From positions 1 to 34,551 of the forward strand of contig JBELHA010000034.1 in the NCBI GenBank assembly GCA_042091695.1: DNA of 34,551 nucleotides, in the 5' to 3' direction. This DNA comes from Flavicella sp042091695. Lineage in GTDB: Bacteria > Bacteroidota > Bacteroidia > Flavobacteriales > Flavobacteriaceae. The notes beneath the pieces are model-generated. The model saw nothing but the letters and a program-made list of their open reading frames with translations. It was not told where the DNA came from and did not search any database. This document shows positions 1 to 8,123 of the stretch, in pieces (within the stretch, counting starts at the first letter, position 1; each line of letters begins with the position of its first letter). Position numbers and translations under genes: made by a program.

Positions 1-917
1 GCTCTCAAGTAGCTAATACGTTGTTTTTTAAATTGTAAAGCATGGTATTTTTTAGTGTCAATCCTATCTTTTACTAGATTGATCAAATACTCTAAGGCGA
101 ATTCTTCTTCAATCAAACCTAAATTGATCCCATCTTCAAAATCGATGATACTGTAGCAAATATCATCCGCAGCCTCTACTAAAAACGAAAGCGGATGTCT
201 ATGATATGCTGTATATTGACCTTCTCTAAATTTTTTTAGACCCAACGTTTTTACCACATCTTCGAACAGATGTTTTTGAGATTGAAACACTCCGAATTTT
301 TTATCCACAATGTTATTTGTAGGTTTTTTTGGAAGCGACTCTTTAGGGTATTTCATAAAAGCACCTAAGGTAGCATATGACAAACGTAGGCCTTCATCTG
401 CACCTATAGACCCATTTGTTAAAATTTTAAATCCATTGGCATTTCCTTCAAAATCAATCAAATCTTGCCACTGCGCCTTTGTCAAAAATTTTTGATATTT
501 TCTCCCTCCGCCATTAATAAAATATTCTCCTATTGCTTTTTCACCACTGTGACCAAAAGGAGGGTTTCCAATATCGTGTGCTACACAAGCTGCTGCAACA
601 ATAGCTCCAAAATCGTTAAATGTATAACCAAGGTTGGCTAAATCAGGATGCTTCTCAATGACTTTTTTACCGACTATCCTACCCAAAGACCTTCCCACCA
701 CAGAAACCTCCAAACTATGGGTAAGTCTGGTATGTACAAAATCTTTTTTTGACAAAGGAATCACCTGAGTTTTATCTTGTAAACTTCGAAATGAGGAAGA
801 AAAGATAACTCTATCAAAATCAACTTCAAAACCCAGTCGCGTTTCATCTTGATCGATCCTGTTTCTTATTTCAGTATCTCCTGCTCTTTGTAAAGAAAGT
901 AATTGTTCCCAATTCAT
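1..917 (-). CDS. dgt: dGTP triphosphohydrolase (dNTPase), 3' part cut by window edge
   Basis: This HD-domain enzyme hydrolyses dGTP or other dNTPs to the nucleoside and triphosphate and so controls dNTP pools in the cytoplasm. The reading frame is open from an ATG at 917 to base 1 (about 305 residues; full-length relatives have roughly 440-450), so the C-terminus lies outside. The N-terminus has the typical MNWEQLLS start. The metal-binding HD residues are visible: H67 in HTRLTHSLEV and H114-D115 in VAHDIGNPPFGHSGE, followed by EAADDICYSIIDFEDG, a signature of the Dgt family. It lies downstream of the DUF3109 gene on the same strand, 139 bp away, so it may be co-transcribed or have its own promoter. 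Nothing looks broken. The substrate preference (dGTP or all dNTPs) cannot be read from the sequence. Confidence 0.93.
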   Translation of the reverse strand, partial: MNWEQLLSLQRAGDTEIRNRIDQDETRLGFEVDFDRVIFSSSFRSLQDKTQVIPLSKKDFVHTRLTHSLEVSVVGRSLGRIVGKKVIEKHPDLANLGYTFNDFGAIVAAACVAHDIGNPPFGHSGEKAIGEYFINGGGRKYQKFLTKAQWQDLIDFEGNANGFKILTNGSIGADEGLRLSYATLGAFMKYPKESLPKKPTNNIVDKKFGVFQSQKHLFEDVVKTLGLKKFREGQYTAYHRHPLSFLVEAADDICYSIIDFEDGINLGLIEEEFALEYLINLVKDRIDTKKYHALQFKKQRISYLR

Positions 918-1056
918 AATTTTGTTATTGCTTTATTTACTTGCAATATACGACTTGAATGGGCCATATTTTAGATTTTCACCTACTTTTTAGTTGTTGA
1001 GAGAATTCAAAATTATGACTTAAAAAAAACAGAGAAAACACTAGAAGTTTAGAAAA

Positions 1057-1632
1057 TTACTGTCCTTTTTTATGCTTTTCGGCTACTTGTTCCAGTTCTG
1101 AATACCATTGTTCACCAAATTTTCGAATCAATGCCTGTTTTACAAACTTATATACAGGTACTTGCAACTCTTTCCCTAGAGAACAAGCGTCATCACAAAT
1201 TTCCCATTTGTCATAGTTGACACCTGAAAAACTTGAATACTCACGAATTCTGATAGGATATAAATGACAAGAGACCGGTTTTTTCCAGGAAATTAACCCA
1301 CTATTATATGCTTCTTCTATCGCGCAGAGCGCTGTATTTTTCTCGTCAAAAATCACATAAGCACAGTCAGCATTGTCTATAAGAGTTGTTTCGTGTTCTC
1401 CAAATTCGTTGGTCGTATAAACACCTTGTTCCTCGATAGCTTTTATACCTTCTTCTCTCAAAAAGGGCTTTACTTCCGGATAGATATCTTTCATGATTTG
1501 CAACTCCCCTTCTTCAAGTGGGGCTCCGGCGTCACCAGCTACACAGCAAGCTCCTTTGCAAGCAGATAAATTACATACAAAGTCCTTTTCTAATATCTCT
1601 TCAGAGACAATTGTTTTTCCTAGTTGAAACAT
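1057..1632 (-). CDS. DUF3109 family Cys-rich protein (YkgJ-like metal-binding fold)
   Basis: Small cytoplasmic protein of 191 residues, widespread in Bacteroidota and without a proven function. It carries a dense cysteine pattern near the N-terminus (C20, C25, C29 and C30 in CNLSACKGACC), followed by further cysteines in NADCAYV, TALCAIE, PVSCHLYP and WEICDDAC. This resembles the YkgJ-type Fe-S or zinc cluster-binding proteins, so metal or cluster binding is likely but inferred. The start is set at the ATG at 1632 (MFQLGKTIVSEEI), not at an upstream in-frame Met at 1671. The shorter start matches the family, and a TTG-N21-TATTTTTG promoter lies at 1637-1668, which would transcribe almost exactly from 1632. 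The cognate pathway is unknown. Confidence 0.85.
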   Translation of the reverse strand: MFQLGKTIVSEEILEKDFVCNLSACKGACCVAGDAGAPLEEGELQIMKDIYPEVKPFLREEGIKAIEEQGVYTTNEFGEHETTLIDNADCAYVIFDEKNTALCAIEEAYNSGLISWKKPVSCHLYPIRIREYSSFSGVNYDKWEICDDACSLGKELQVPVYKFVKQALIRKFGEQWYSELEQVAEKHKKGQ

Positions 1633-1636
1633 AGTG

Positions 1637-1668
1637 CAAAAATAAACAGAAATATTGAGATATCGCAA
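1637..1668 (-). promoter_or_regulatory. Bacteroidota-type promoter of the DUF3109 gene
   Basis: On the minus strand, a -33 TTG (1668-1666), a 21-bp spacer and a perfect -7 box TATTTTTG (1644-1637). Only four bases (CACT) separate the box from the ATG, so the transcript is predicted to be leaderless or nearly so. Confidence 0.6.
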
Positions 1669-1750
1669 CACATATAAGCTATAACTCAGAAAAAAATAAA
1701 ATATGTAAAAACTCCAAGATACTATTTAAGAATTATTCAAAATTGTTTGC

Positions 1751-1758
1751 TACTTTTG
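1751..1758 (+). promoter_or_regulatory. -7 promoter box of marC
   Basis: TACTTTTG is an exact match to the TAnnTTTG -7 box of Bacteroidota, 24 bp before the marC ATG. No convincing -33 TTG is seen at the right spacing. Confidence 0.45.
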
Positions 1759-1782
1759 TGCAAGAATTGACAAAACAATACT

Positions 1783-2364
1783 ATGAATTTCAACATTAAA
1801 GAAATCGTTACTGCTTTTATGGTTTTATTTGCTGTTATCGATGTAATCGGAAATATTCCTGTTATCATAGACTTGCGAAAAAAAGCAGGAAAAATACAAT
1901 CTGAAAAAGCAGCAATTGTAGCTGGTTTTATTATGATCTTATTTTTGTTCTTAGGAAAACAACTCTTGACCTTTATAGGTATAGATGTAAATTCATTTGC
2001 AGTTGCAGGATCTTTTATCCTTTTCTTCATCGCTTTAGAAATGATTCTTGGTATCACATTGTACAAGGAAGATGAAGGAGATGCTTTGACAGCTTCTGTA
2101 TTTCCAATTGCTTTTCCTTTGATTGCAGGGCCAGGAAGTTTGACAACACTACTGTCGTTACGAGCGGAATTTGAAATTGAAAACATCATTATCGCGGTTC
2201 TATTGAATGTAATTTTAATTTACATCGTTCTTAAATCTTCCGCTAGAATAGAAAAAATGATTGGTCCTAATGGGATTAAGATAATCCGTAAGATATTTGG
2301 AGTAATTTTATTAGCCATTGCCATCAAATTATTTACGGCTAACATCAAGATGTTGTTTATCTAA
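1783..2364 (+). CDS. MarC family (UPF0056) integral membrane protein
   Basis: Inner-membrane protein of 193 residues, the normal family length, with about six hydrophobic segments. The first segment carries FAVIDVIGNIPVI, which matches the conserved MarC opening with its N-P pair. A second polar-in-membrane stretch, PIAFPLIAGPGSLTTLL, is the conserved internal P-x-A-x-P/GPG signature. The two halves look like an inverted-repeat transporter fold. The name comes from multiple antibiotic resistance, but that role was not supported in E. coli and no substrate is established. It stands alone, bounded by a divergent neighbour on the left and by a bidirectional terminator on the right that separates it from convergent glmS. 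Confidence 0.9.
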   Translation: MNFNIKEIVTAFMVLFAVIDVIGNIPVIIDLRKKAGKIQSEKAAIVAGFIMILFLFLGKQLLTFIGIDVNSFAVAGSFILFFIALEMILGITLYKEDEGDALTASVFPIAFPLIAGPGSLTTLLSLRAEFEIENIIIAVLLNVILIYIVLKSSARIEKMIGPNGIKIIRKIFGVILLAIAIKLFTANIKMLFI

Positions 2365-2404
2365 CTACACAAATATCTTTGACAATCACAAAAAAAGAAT
2401 AAAA

Positions 2405-2434
2405 AAAGCCCTATAACATATGTTATAGGGCTTT
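2405..2434. terminator. Bidirectional intrinsic terminator between marC and glmS
   Basis: Perfect 30-bp palindrome: the left arm AAAGCCCTATAACAT (2405-2419) pairs fully with 2420-2434. A-runs upstream and TTT downstream give U-tracts in both directions, which suits the convergent genes ending at 2364 and 2456. Confidence 0.85.
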
Positions 2435-2455
2435 GTGCTTTTGGGAATGAATATG

Positions 2456-4306
2456 CTACTCCACAGTAACAGATTTCGCCAAGTTTCTTGGTTGATCCAC
2501 ATTACAGCCTCTTAAAACAGCTACATGATAAGATAGCAACTGCAGTGGAATCGTTGTCAATAATGGACTCAAAGCTTCATCAACTTCTGGGATTTCAATA
2601 ACATAATCTGCCATTTCTTTTACGGTAGTATCTCCCTCTGTAACAACTGCTATGATCTTACCTTTTCTAGACTTGATTTCTTGGATATTACTCACTACTT
2701 TTTCATAGTGTCCTTTGTTGATGGCAATCACAATAACAGGATATCCATCCTCAATCAATGCAATAGGTCCGTGTTTCATCTCTGCAGCAGGATAGCCTTC
2801 TGCATGTATATAAGAAATCTCTTTCAGTTTTAAAGCTCCCTCTAATGCTACTGGAAAGTTATAGCCTCTTCCTAAAAACAGGCAACTCGGTGTTTCCATG
2901 AATTCAGAAGCAATCGTTTTGATATGTGCATCTTGTTTTAAAAGTTTTTCAACTTTAGAAGGAATCAACTCCATATTTTGAAGGTAAGCATGGAAATCTG
3001 AATTCGATAGGTTTCCATTTTCTTTTCCAAGCTTCATTGCGAGCAATGTCAACAATGTCAACTGTGTTGTAAATGCCTTTGTAGAAGCTACTCCTATTTC
3101 AGGACCTGCATGCGTATAGGCACCCGAATGTGACTCTCTCGCGATTGAGGAACCAACTACATTACACACCCCAAAAATATAGGCTCCTTGGGCTTTGGCC
3201 ATTTTGATAGCTGCTAAAGAGTCAGCGGTTTCTCCTGACTGAGAAATTGCGATGATCACATCTTTCGAAGTAATGATCGGATCTCTATATCTGAACTCAG
3301 AAGCATACTCTACTTCCACAGGAATACGCGCCAAATCTTCAATGATATATTCAGCAACCAAACCGGCATGCCAAGAAGTACCACAAGCGATAATTATAAT
3401 TCTATCCGCACTTTTAAAGCGCTCTATATACTCTTCAACTCCAGCCATACGAACGATTCCTTCATTTGGAAGTAGTCTTCCTCTATAGGTGTCAGTTATT
3501 GCTTTTGGTTGTTCGTAAATTTCCTTTAGCATAAAGTGGTCAAACCCCTCTTTTTCTATCTGAGAAAGATTCATGTTTAGAGCCTTTACTGCAGGCGCTA
3601 CTTTAGAATCATCTTTGATCTTACGAACGCGAATGTCTCTACCTATCTTAATGATTGCCAATTCCTCATCTTCAAGGTACACCGCATTTTTAGTATACTC
3701 AATAAAAGGAGAAGCATCGGAAGCAACAAAAAACTCCTTGTTGTCTTCACCGACTCCTATAGCCAAAGGTGACCCTAGTTTTGCAACTACTAATTCGTTT
3801 GGTTTCTTCCTATCAAAAACAGTAATAGCATAGGCACCAATCACTTGATTCAATGCCAATTGAACTGCTTTTCCTAATTTACAAGAATTCACTTTCTGAA
3901 CCTCTTCAATCAAATTTACAAGAACCTCTGTATCTGTATCACTATGGAAGGTATACCCTCGTTCTAACAATTCTTTTTTTATGGCATCGTAATTTTCAAT
4001 AATACCATTGTGTACAACCGTCAATTCTCCTGAATTGGAAACGTGGGGATGTGAATTTGTATCGTTGGGAACTCCATGAGTTGCCCATCTTGTATGTCCA
4101 ATACAAATCGTTCCTTTTTTTGCATCTTCAGAAACAATAGCCTCTAAATCAACTACTTTTCCTTTGGTTTTAAAAACGTTAGGCTTTTCTCCGTCGAACA
4201 ACATGATTCCAGCACTATCGTAACCACGATATTCAAGTCTTTGAAGTCCTTTGATAACTATAGGATAGGCTTCTCTAGAACCTATATACCCTGTAATTCC
4301 ACACAT
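2456..4306 (-). CDS. glmS: Glutamine--fructose-6-phosphate aminotransferase (isomerising)
   Basis: GlmS converts fructose-6-phosphate and glutamine to glucosamine-6-phosphate, the entry step to UDP-GlcNAc for peptidoglycan and envelope glycans. The 616-residue protein has full length. It starts MCGITGYIG, where Cys2 becomes the N-terminal nucleophile of the glutaminase domain (about residues 2-220). Two SIS sugar-isomerase domains follow, with ACGTSWHAGLV near residue 305 and a SQSGETADSL phosphate-binding loop. The end, DQPRNLAKSVTVE, is the canonical C-terminal loop carrying the key Lys. It lies 4 bp after the DUF4270 gene and is the last gene of the GT5-DUF4270-glmS operon. No glmS ribozyme-like leader fits in the 4-bp gap. 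Confidence 0.97.
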   Translation of the reverse strand: MCGITGYIGSREAYPIVIKGLQRLEYRGYDSAGIMLFDGEKPNVFKTKGKVVDLEAIVSEDAKKGTICIGHTRWATHGVPNDTNSHPHVSNSGELTVVHNGIIENYDAIKKELLERGYTFHSDTDTEVLVNLIEEVQKVNSCKLGKAVQLALNQVIGAYAITVFDRKKPNELVVAKLGSPLAIGVGEDNKEFFVASDASPFIEYTKNAVYLEDEELAIIKIGRDIRVRKIKDDSKVAPAVKALNMNLSQIEKEGFDHFMLKEIYEQPKAITDTYRGRLLPNEGIVRMAGVEEYIERFKSADRIIIIACGTSWHAGLVAEYIIEDLARIPVEVEYASEFRYRDPIITSKDVIIAISQSGETADSLAAIKMAKAQGAYIFGVCNVVGSSIARESHSGAYTHAGPEIGVASTKAFTTQLTLLTLLAMKLGKENGNLSNSDFHAYLQNMELIPSKVEKLLKQDAHIKTIASEFMETPSCLFLGRGYNFPVALEGALKLKEISYIHAEGYPAAEMKHGPIALIEDGYPVIVIAINKGHYEKVVSNIQEIKSRKGKIIAVVTEGDTTVKEMADYVIEIPEVDEALSPLLTTIPLQLLSYHVAVLRGCNVDQPRNLAKSVTVE

Positions 4307-4310
4307 AATT

Positions 4311-5888
4311 TTATTCTTTTTTTAGCAAATAATTTATTTTTAATGTTGTTTTGTTGCTGTCTAAACCTGTATTCAAAATTACACCATTTGGATTCCAAGA
4401 TCTAGTGCTTATAATGGTATCTGTAAAGTTCAAAGGATAATCTCCTTCTGAATATACTTTTAAACCAAGATTATCAACATTTTTTGTTGCAGTATCACTC
4501 AATAAATCAGTGATATAATTTGTGATAGTAAATTCATAATATTGCAGATCACTCTCAGTTACTAAAGTTCCTTGAGAAGACAACAATGCAGGACTTTGCA
4601 TATAATCTAACAATTGTGAGTTATAAGCTGGATTTCCGTTTATAGAGGGCACCTTCTTATACAAGTACAGCTTAGAAACCGAACCTAAGACATCAGACAT
4701 AGATTCCGTATTGACATACACTCTTAATTTTGCGTCATTTATCAACCAACCTTGATTGATTGCATCAGATCGCATTTCTTCTAATTCTGAGGAAATTACT
4801 GTTGGATTTGAAGGATCGTAGCCCAAAACATGAACATTCGCAAGGGATCCTATAGTTCCTTGAACAGTAACAATACCGGTTTGAGCCGAAACAGGAGGCG
4901 CTTTTTCAAGAACATTGGCTTTTACCCCTGCTAAATTAAATCGCTTTGTCTCCGCAATAGTGTCGATAGTAGCGCCAGTAGATACTTGTGAAATTACATT
5001 TGTATAGTAGAGCTCTACATAAGCATTGTTCAATAATAGAGAAGCCATAGCACCTGAAGCAGCAGGTGCTGCTTTTAGATAGATTCCCTTAAAGTATCTT
5101 ATAAAATTATCTTGAGTTGAAAACTCATCTGGCATAGATTCACCAAATAATGGCATTTTATTCAAAAAGCGTTCCTCAAAAATATTTTTATCGAGTGGTA
5201 TAGCCAACCTTGGTGCAAAATTCTGTGTGTATATTGTATCTTCTTGATATTCAACTCCCTCAATTTTTCTTGAAATATAAGTCTTTGTCTCAGAAGCAGA
5301 TGGTCTGTAGCCAGTTTCAGAAGCTAAAACACCTTCCGTATTTACTTCAAAAATAGCATCCGAATAATACACTTTTGATTGGGATGGATTTTCAGGGTTT
5401 AATGTGTTTAAAAAAGTTGACAATTCATGCACACTAAAATCAAAAGGCTGGTACGTTGTTGGTTCTGTCTCTGTGTCTTTTTGCCCATAGATGGAATCTA
5501 ATTCATATATATTTTCATCATCTTCAGAACTTAAAAGAGTTGATTGATAAGGAATAATCAAATAAACATCGTCAATGGTACTCGTTAAAATTGAATCAGG
5601 TTCAATATTATAGCTATTACGGTACATATTAGAAGGCAACTGCAACTGAGAAACAAACGAAGCAGTCAGATTTCCAAAAAAAGGATCAGTGAAACTACCG
5701 AACAAATATTGTCCTACACTTGAAGTTGGTATCCTAGTTACATCTTCACTTGAAATCGCAACATCTTTAGATATTTCAACATTCAAAAAATTTTTACCTC
5801 CAATAATGCTTGGATCTACAGAAAGTACGTCGTCACTAGAACAAGAAAAAACGAACAATAATAGCGATGAAAAAATCCCCTTTTTCAT
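4311..5888 (-). CDS. DUF4270 family lipoprotein, predicted surface-exposed
   Basis: Protein of 525 residues from the ATG at 5888; an in-frame ATG at 5912 would add eight residues. The shorter start gives a clean lipoprotein signal, MKKGIFSSLLLFVFSC, with the lipidated Cys at position 16. The next residues are SSDDV: an S-D-D motif just after the Cys resembles the export signal that sends lipoproteins to the outer face of the outer membrane in Flavobacterium. The rest is a long, Ser/Thr-rich, beta-type protein without a recognisable catalytic motif, matching the DUF4270 family of Bacteroidota. It sits between the GT5-domain gene (18 bp upstream of the longer start) and glmS (4 bp downstream), an arrangement I believe is common in Flavobacteriaceae. 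An envelope role is likely; the function is unknown. Confidence 0.82.
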   Translation of the reverse strand: MKKGIFSSLLLFVFSCSSDDVLSVDPSIIGGKNFLNVEISKDVAISSEDVTRIPTSSVGQYLFGSFTDPFFGNLTASFVSQLQLPSNMYRNSYNIEPDSILTSTIDDVYLIIPYQSTLLSSEDDENIYELDSIYGQKDTETEPTTYQPFDFSVHELSTFLNTLNPENPSQSKVYYSDAIFEVNTEGVLASETGYRPSASETKTYISRKIEGVEYQEDTIYTQNFAPRLAIPLDKNIFEERFLNKMPLFGESMPDEFSTQDNFIRYFKGIYLKAAPAASGAMASLLLNNAYVELYYTNVISQVSTGATIDTIAETKRFNLAGVKANVLEKAPPVSAQTGIVTVQGTIGSLANVHVLGYDPSNPTVISSELEEMRSDAINQGWLINDAKLRVYVNTESMSDVLGSVSKLYLYKKVPSINGNPAYNSQLLDYMQSPALLSSQGTLVTESDLQYYEFTITNYITDLLSDTATKNVDNLGLKVYSEGDYPLNFTDTIISTRSWNPNGVILNTGLDSNKTTLKINYLLKKE

Positions 5889-5930
5889 AGCATCCACTAC
5901 TTTTATTGCCATATAAATTTGTAAGCTATT

Positions 5931-6740
5931 TTAATTTAAAACCTCATTTGAATAAAAATCCAAATATGCATCTGCGAAAGTATCCTCAGATAAAAAATCT
6001 AAAGAAGGTTTGTCTTGTTTTGTAATAAAATCATTTAATTCTGAAGAAATATCCTCACTAGCCTTTATAATACCATCAGAATTCTCAATGGCACTCTTTA
6101 GTATATTTGTATGACTTGGCTCTTTTAATATTTCCGCTTTTTCATCAGATATATTATCAAACTTAACTTTATCTATCAAACTTGAACTCAAAGCACCGTC
6201 AAAATCTGAACTGTACAATGAAGTTACAATTTTACTTTCACTAAATAATGGATCATCCTTGTAGTATTCTTTCAGGTACAATGGCAATAAAGAAGCCATC
6301 CAACCATGTACATGGATGATATCTGGCGCCCAGTTTAATTTTTTCACAGTTTCCACAACACCTTTTGCGAAAAATATCGCTCTTTCATCGTTATCCGAAA
6401 ACAACTCTCTATTTTCGTCTGTAAAGGTTGCCTTTCTTTTAAAATATTCCTCATTGTCTATAAAGTAAACTTGCATTCTCTCTTTTGGTATGGAAGCAAC
6501 CTTTATAATCAATGGCATATCCATATCATTTATGATTAAATTCATCCCAGACAAACGAATTACTTCGTGTAATTGAAATCTTCTTTCATTAATTAGCCCA
6601 TAGCGAGGCATAAAAATTCTTGTTTGAACACCTTTATGATGCGCTTTTCTAGCAGCCTCAAACGACATTGATGACATTTCTGTTTCTGGTAGGTAGGGTA
6701 ATACTTCAGAAGAAACATACAATACTTTCTTATCTTTCAT
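5931..6740 (-). CDS. Stand-alone N-terminal GT5 (starch/glycogen synthase-like) domain protein
   Basis: The protein has 269 residues from the ATG at 6740 (MKDKKVLYVSSEV); a TTG two codons upstream is less likely. It matches the N-terminal Rossmann half of GT5 glycogen synthases: VLYVSSEVLPY at the start, RIFMPRYG near residue 45 and DIIHVHGWMASLLPLYLK near residue 140. Real glycogen synthases have about 480 residues with a second GT-B domain that holds catalytic residues. That half is absent, and the KxGGL ADP-glucose loop expected after SSEV reads PETEMSS instead. It is therefore probably not an active glycogen synthase despite database names. It is the first gene of the operon with DUF4270 and glmS, and divergent from panC. 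A sugar-phosphate-binding or regulatory role is a guess. Confidence 0.8.
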   Translation of the reverse strand: MKDKKVLYVSSEVLPYLPETEMSSMSFEAARKAHHKGVQTRIFMPRYGLINERRFQLHEVIRLSGMNLIINDMDMPLIIKVASIPKERMQVYFIDNEEYFKRKATFTDENRELFSDNDERAIFFAKGVVETVKKLNWAPDIIHVHGWMASLLPLYLKEYYKDDPLFSESKIVTSLYSSDFDGALSSSLIDKVKFDNISDEKAEILKEPSHTNILKSAIENSDGIIKASEDISSELNDFITKQDKPSLDFLSEDTFADAYLDFYSNEVLN

Positions 6741-6770
6741 GGTCAAAACTCTTGTATTTAATTAATCTTG

Positions 6771-6778
6771 CAAAAGTA
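6771..6778 (-). promoter_or_regulatory. -7 promoter box of the GT5-DUF4270-glmS operon
   Basis: TACTTTTG on the minus strand, an exact TAnnTTTG match, 30 bp before the ATG at 6740. No -33 element at standard spacing is evident. Confidence 0.4.
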
Positions 6779-6810
6779 CACATTTTTATGCAAATTTAAT
6801 GTTAAAATAG

Positions 6811-6818
6811 TAATTTTG
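6811..6818 (+). promoter_or_regulatory. -7 promoter box of panC
   Basis: TAATTTTG, an exact TAnnTTTG match, 23 bp before the panC ATG. It is divergent from the box at 6771-6778; the two lie 32 bp apart and may be jointly regulated. Confidence 0.45.
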
Positions 6819-6841
6819 CAGAGTCTTTAGCAACAAGCAAC

Positions 6842-7684
6842 ATGAAAGTACTTACAAAAACAAAGGAATTACAACAAATCACCAACCACTTAAAATTGGA
6901 AAATAAAGCTATTGGCTTTGTACCTACTATGGGTGCGCTTCACCAGGGACACATCTCATTGGTAGAAAAATCAACCCTTGAAAACGAAATCACAATTGTG
7001 AGTATATTTGTCAATCCAACACAATTTGACAAAGCTGAAGACCTTGAAAAGTACCCTAAAACAATTGAAAGTGATATTGCATTGCTTGAAAAAACTAATT
7101 GCGATTACCTTTTTTTACCCTCCGCTACTAATATTTACAACAAACAAATTGAAGCTAAAAAGTTCTCTTTTGACGGTCTAGAAAAGGAAATGGAAGGCAA
7201 ATTTAGAGACAACCATTTTGATGGTGTTGGTACTATTGTAAAAAAACTTTTTGAAATAGCACAACCTACTAAATCCTATTTTGGGGAAAAAGACTTTCAA
7301 CAATTACAAATTATTAGAAAACTTACTGAAAAGGAAAAGCTCGGTATTGAAATTATTGGATGTTCTATCTATAGAGAGCAAAACGGCCTAGCTATGAGCT
7401 CTAGAAACAGCCGACTGACAGCTCTTCAAAAAAAAGAAGCTCCTTTTATATACAAAACCTTAAAAAAAGTTGTTGAAAAATACAAAACAGAGGATCTTCA
7501 CACTATTTCGAGCTGGGTAGCATCAGAATTCGGCAAAAACAAGGTGCTAGATCTTGAATATTTTGAAATTGCAGATGAAAGAACACTTAAAAGCATTGAT
7601 AAAAAATCCAACAATAAAACACGTGCTTTCATTGCAGTTTTCGCAGATTCCATAAGACTTATTGATAATATTTCATTGCAATAA
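6842..7684 (+). CDS. panC: Pantothenate synthetase (pantoate--beta-alanine ligase)
   Basis: Cytoplasmic enzyme that joins pantoate and beta-alanine with ATP, the last step to vitamin B5 and so to coenzyme A. The 280 residues equal the usual length. Signatures in order: PTMGALHQGHISLV near residues 29-42 (the HIGH-type ATP loop), FVNPTQF near 57, the pantoate-binding region around FRDNHFDGVGTIVKKLF, KSYFGEKDFQQL near 150, and AMSSRNSRL, the KMSKS-equivalent. It is followed after 87 bp by panD, which supplies beta-alanine, so the two consecutive pathway genes sit together. panB is not in the window. Confidence 0.96.
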   Translation: MKVLTKTKELQQITNHLKLENKAIGFVPTMGALHQGHISLVEKSTLENEITIVSIFVNPTQFDKAEDLEKYPKTIESDIALLEKTNCDYLFLPSATNIYNKQIEAKKFSFDGLEKEMEGKFRDNHFDGVGTIVKKLFEIAQPTKSYFGEKDFQQLQIIRKLTEKEKLGIEIIGCSIYREQNGLAMSSRNSRLTALQKKEAPFIYKTLKKVVEKYKTEDLHTISSWVASEFGKNKVLDLEYFEIADERTLKSIDKKSNNKTRAFIAVFADSIRLIDNISLQ

Positions 7685-7759
7685 TCTAACACCAATCAAA
7701 AAGACTGTTAAAAATCATCTTTTTCAAAAAAGGTATGACTATATATTGTACAAATTGAT

Positions 7760-7767
7760 TAATTTTG
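7760..7767 (+). promoter_or_regulatory. -7 promoter box of panD
   Basis: TAATTTTG, an exact TAnnTTTG match, followed by only four bases (CCGC) before the panD ATG. Transcription would begin at or near the start codon. A TTG at 7746-7748 is too close to serve as a standard -33 element. Confidence 0.4.
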
Positions 7768-7771
7768 CCGC

Positions 7772-8122
7772 ATGCAAATAGAAGTAGTAAAATCTAAAAT
7801 TCACCGAGTTACTGTCACAGGAGCTGATTTACAGTACATCGGAAGTATTACAATTGACAAAGACCTAATGGACGCCTCAAACCTAATTGAAGGCGAAAAG
7901 GTGCAAATTGTAAACATCAACAATGGAGAAAGACTGGAAACCTATGTAATTCCAGGTCCAAGAAAAAGTGGTGAAATCACCCTTAACGGCCCTGCTGCCC
8001 GTAAAGTAGCTAAAGGAGACATTGTAATCATCATATCGTATGCTTTACTCGACTTCGAAGAAGCAAAATCTTTTTCACCCTCACTCGTATTTCCAAACGA
8101 AAGTGACAATTCTCTGAAATAA
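7772..8122 (+). CDS. panD: Aspartate 1-decarboxylase proenzyme
   Basis: Makes beta-alanine from L-aspartate for the pantothenate pathway. It is a 116-residue pyruvoyl enzyme that cleaves itself between Gly24 and Ser25, both visible in YIGSITID; Ser25 becomes the pyruvoyl cofactor. K9, H11 and the later NGERLETYVI and GPAARKVAKGDIVIIISYA stretches match the family core, and the length is normal (about 116-126). It follows panC on the same strand. The flippase-like gene begins one base after its stop, so panD and that gene are probably co-transcribed. A separate maturation factor (PanM/PanZ) is not seen here. Confidence 0.96.
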   Translation: MQIEVVKSKIHRVTVTGADLQYIGSITIDKDLMDASNLIEGEKVQIVNINNGERLETYVIPGPRKSGEITLNGPAARKVAKGDIVIIISYALLDFEEAKSFSPSLVFPNESDNSLK

Positions 8123-8123
8123 A

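Noticed and set aside
1633..1671. Longer N-terminus of the DUF3109 protein from a Met codon at 1671
   Set aside because: It would run through the TTG-N21-TATTTTTG promoter, and the extra residues do not fit the family.
1737..2189. 150-residue minus-strand frame across marC
   Set aside because: It is antisense to the clear MarC coding frame and has no recognisable motif.
3252..3833. Plus-strand frames inside glmS
   Set aside because: Shadows of the strongly conserved GlmS frame.
5931..6740. Calling the GT5-domain gene glgA with glycogen synthesis as its role
   Set aside because: The catalytic second domain and the KxGGL loop are missing, and no other glg genes are near.
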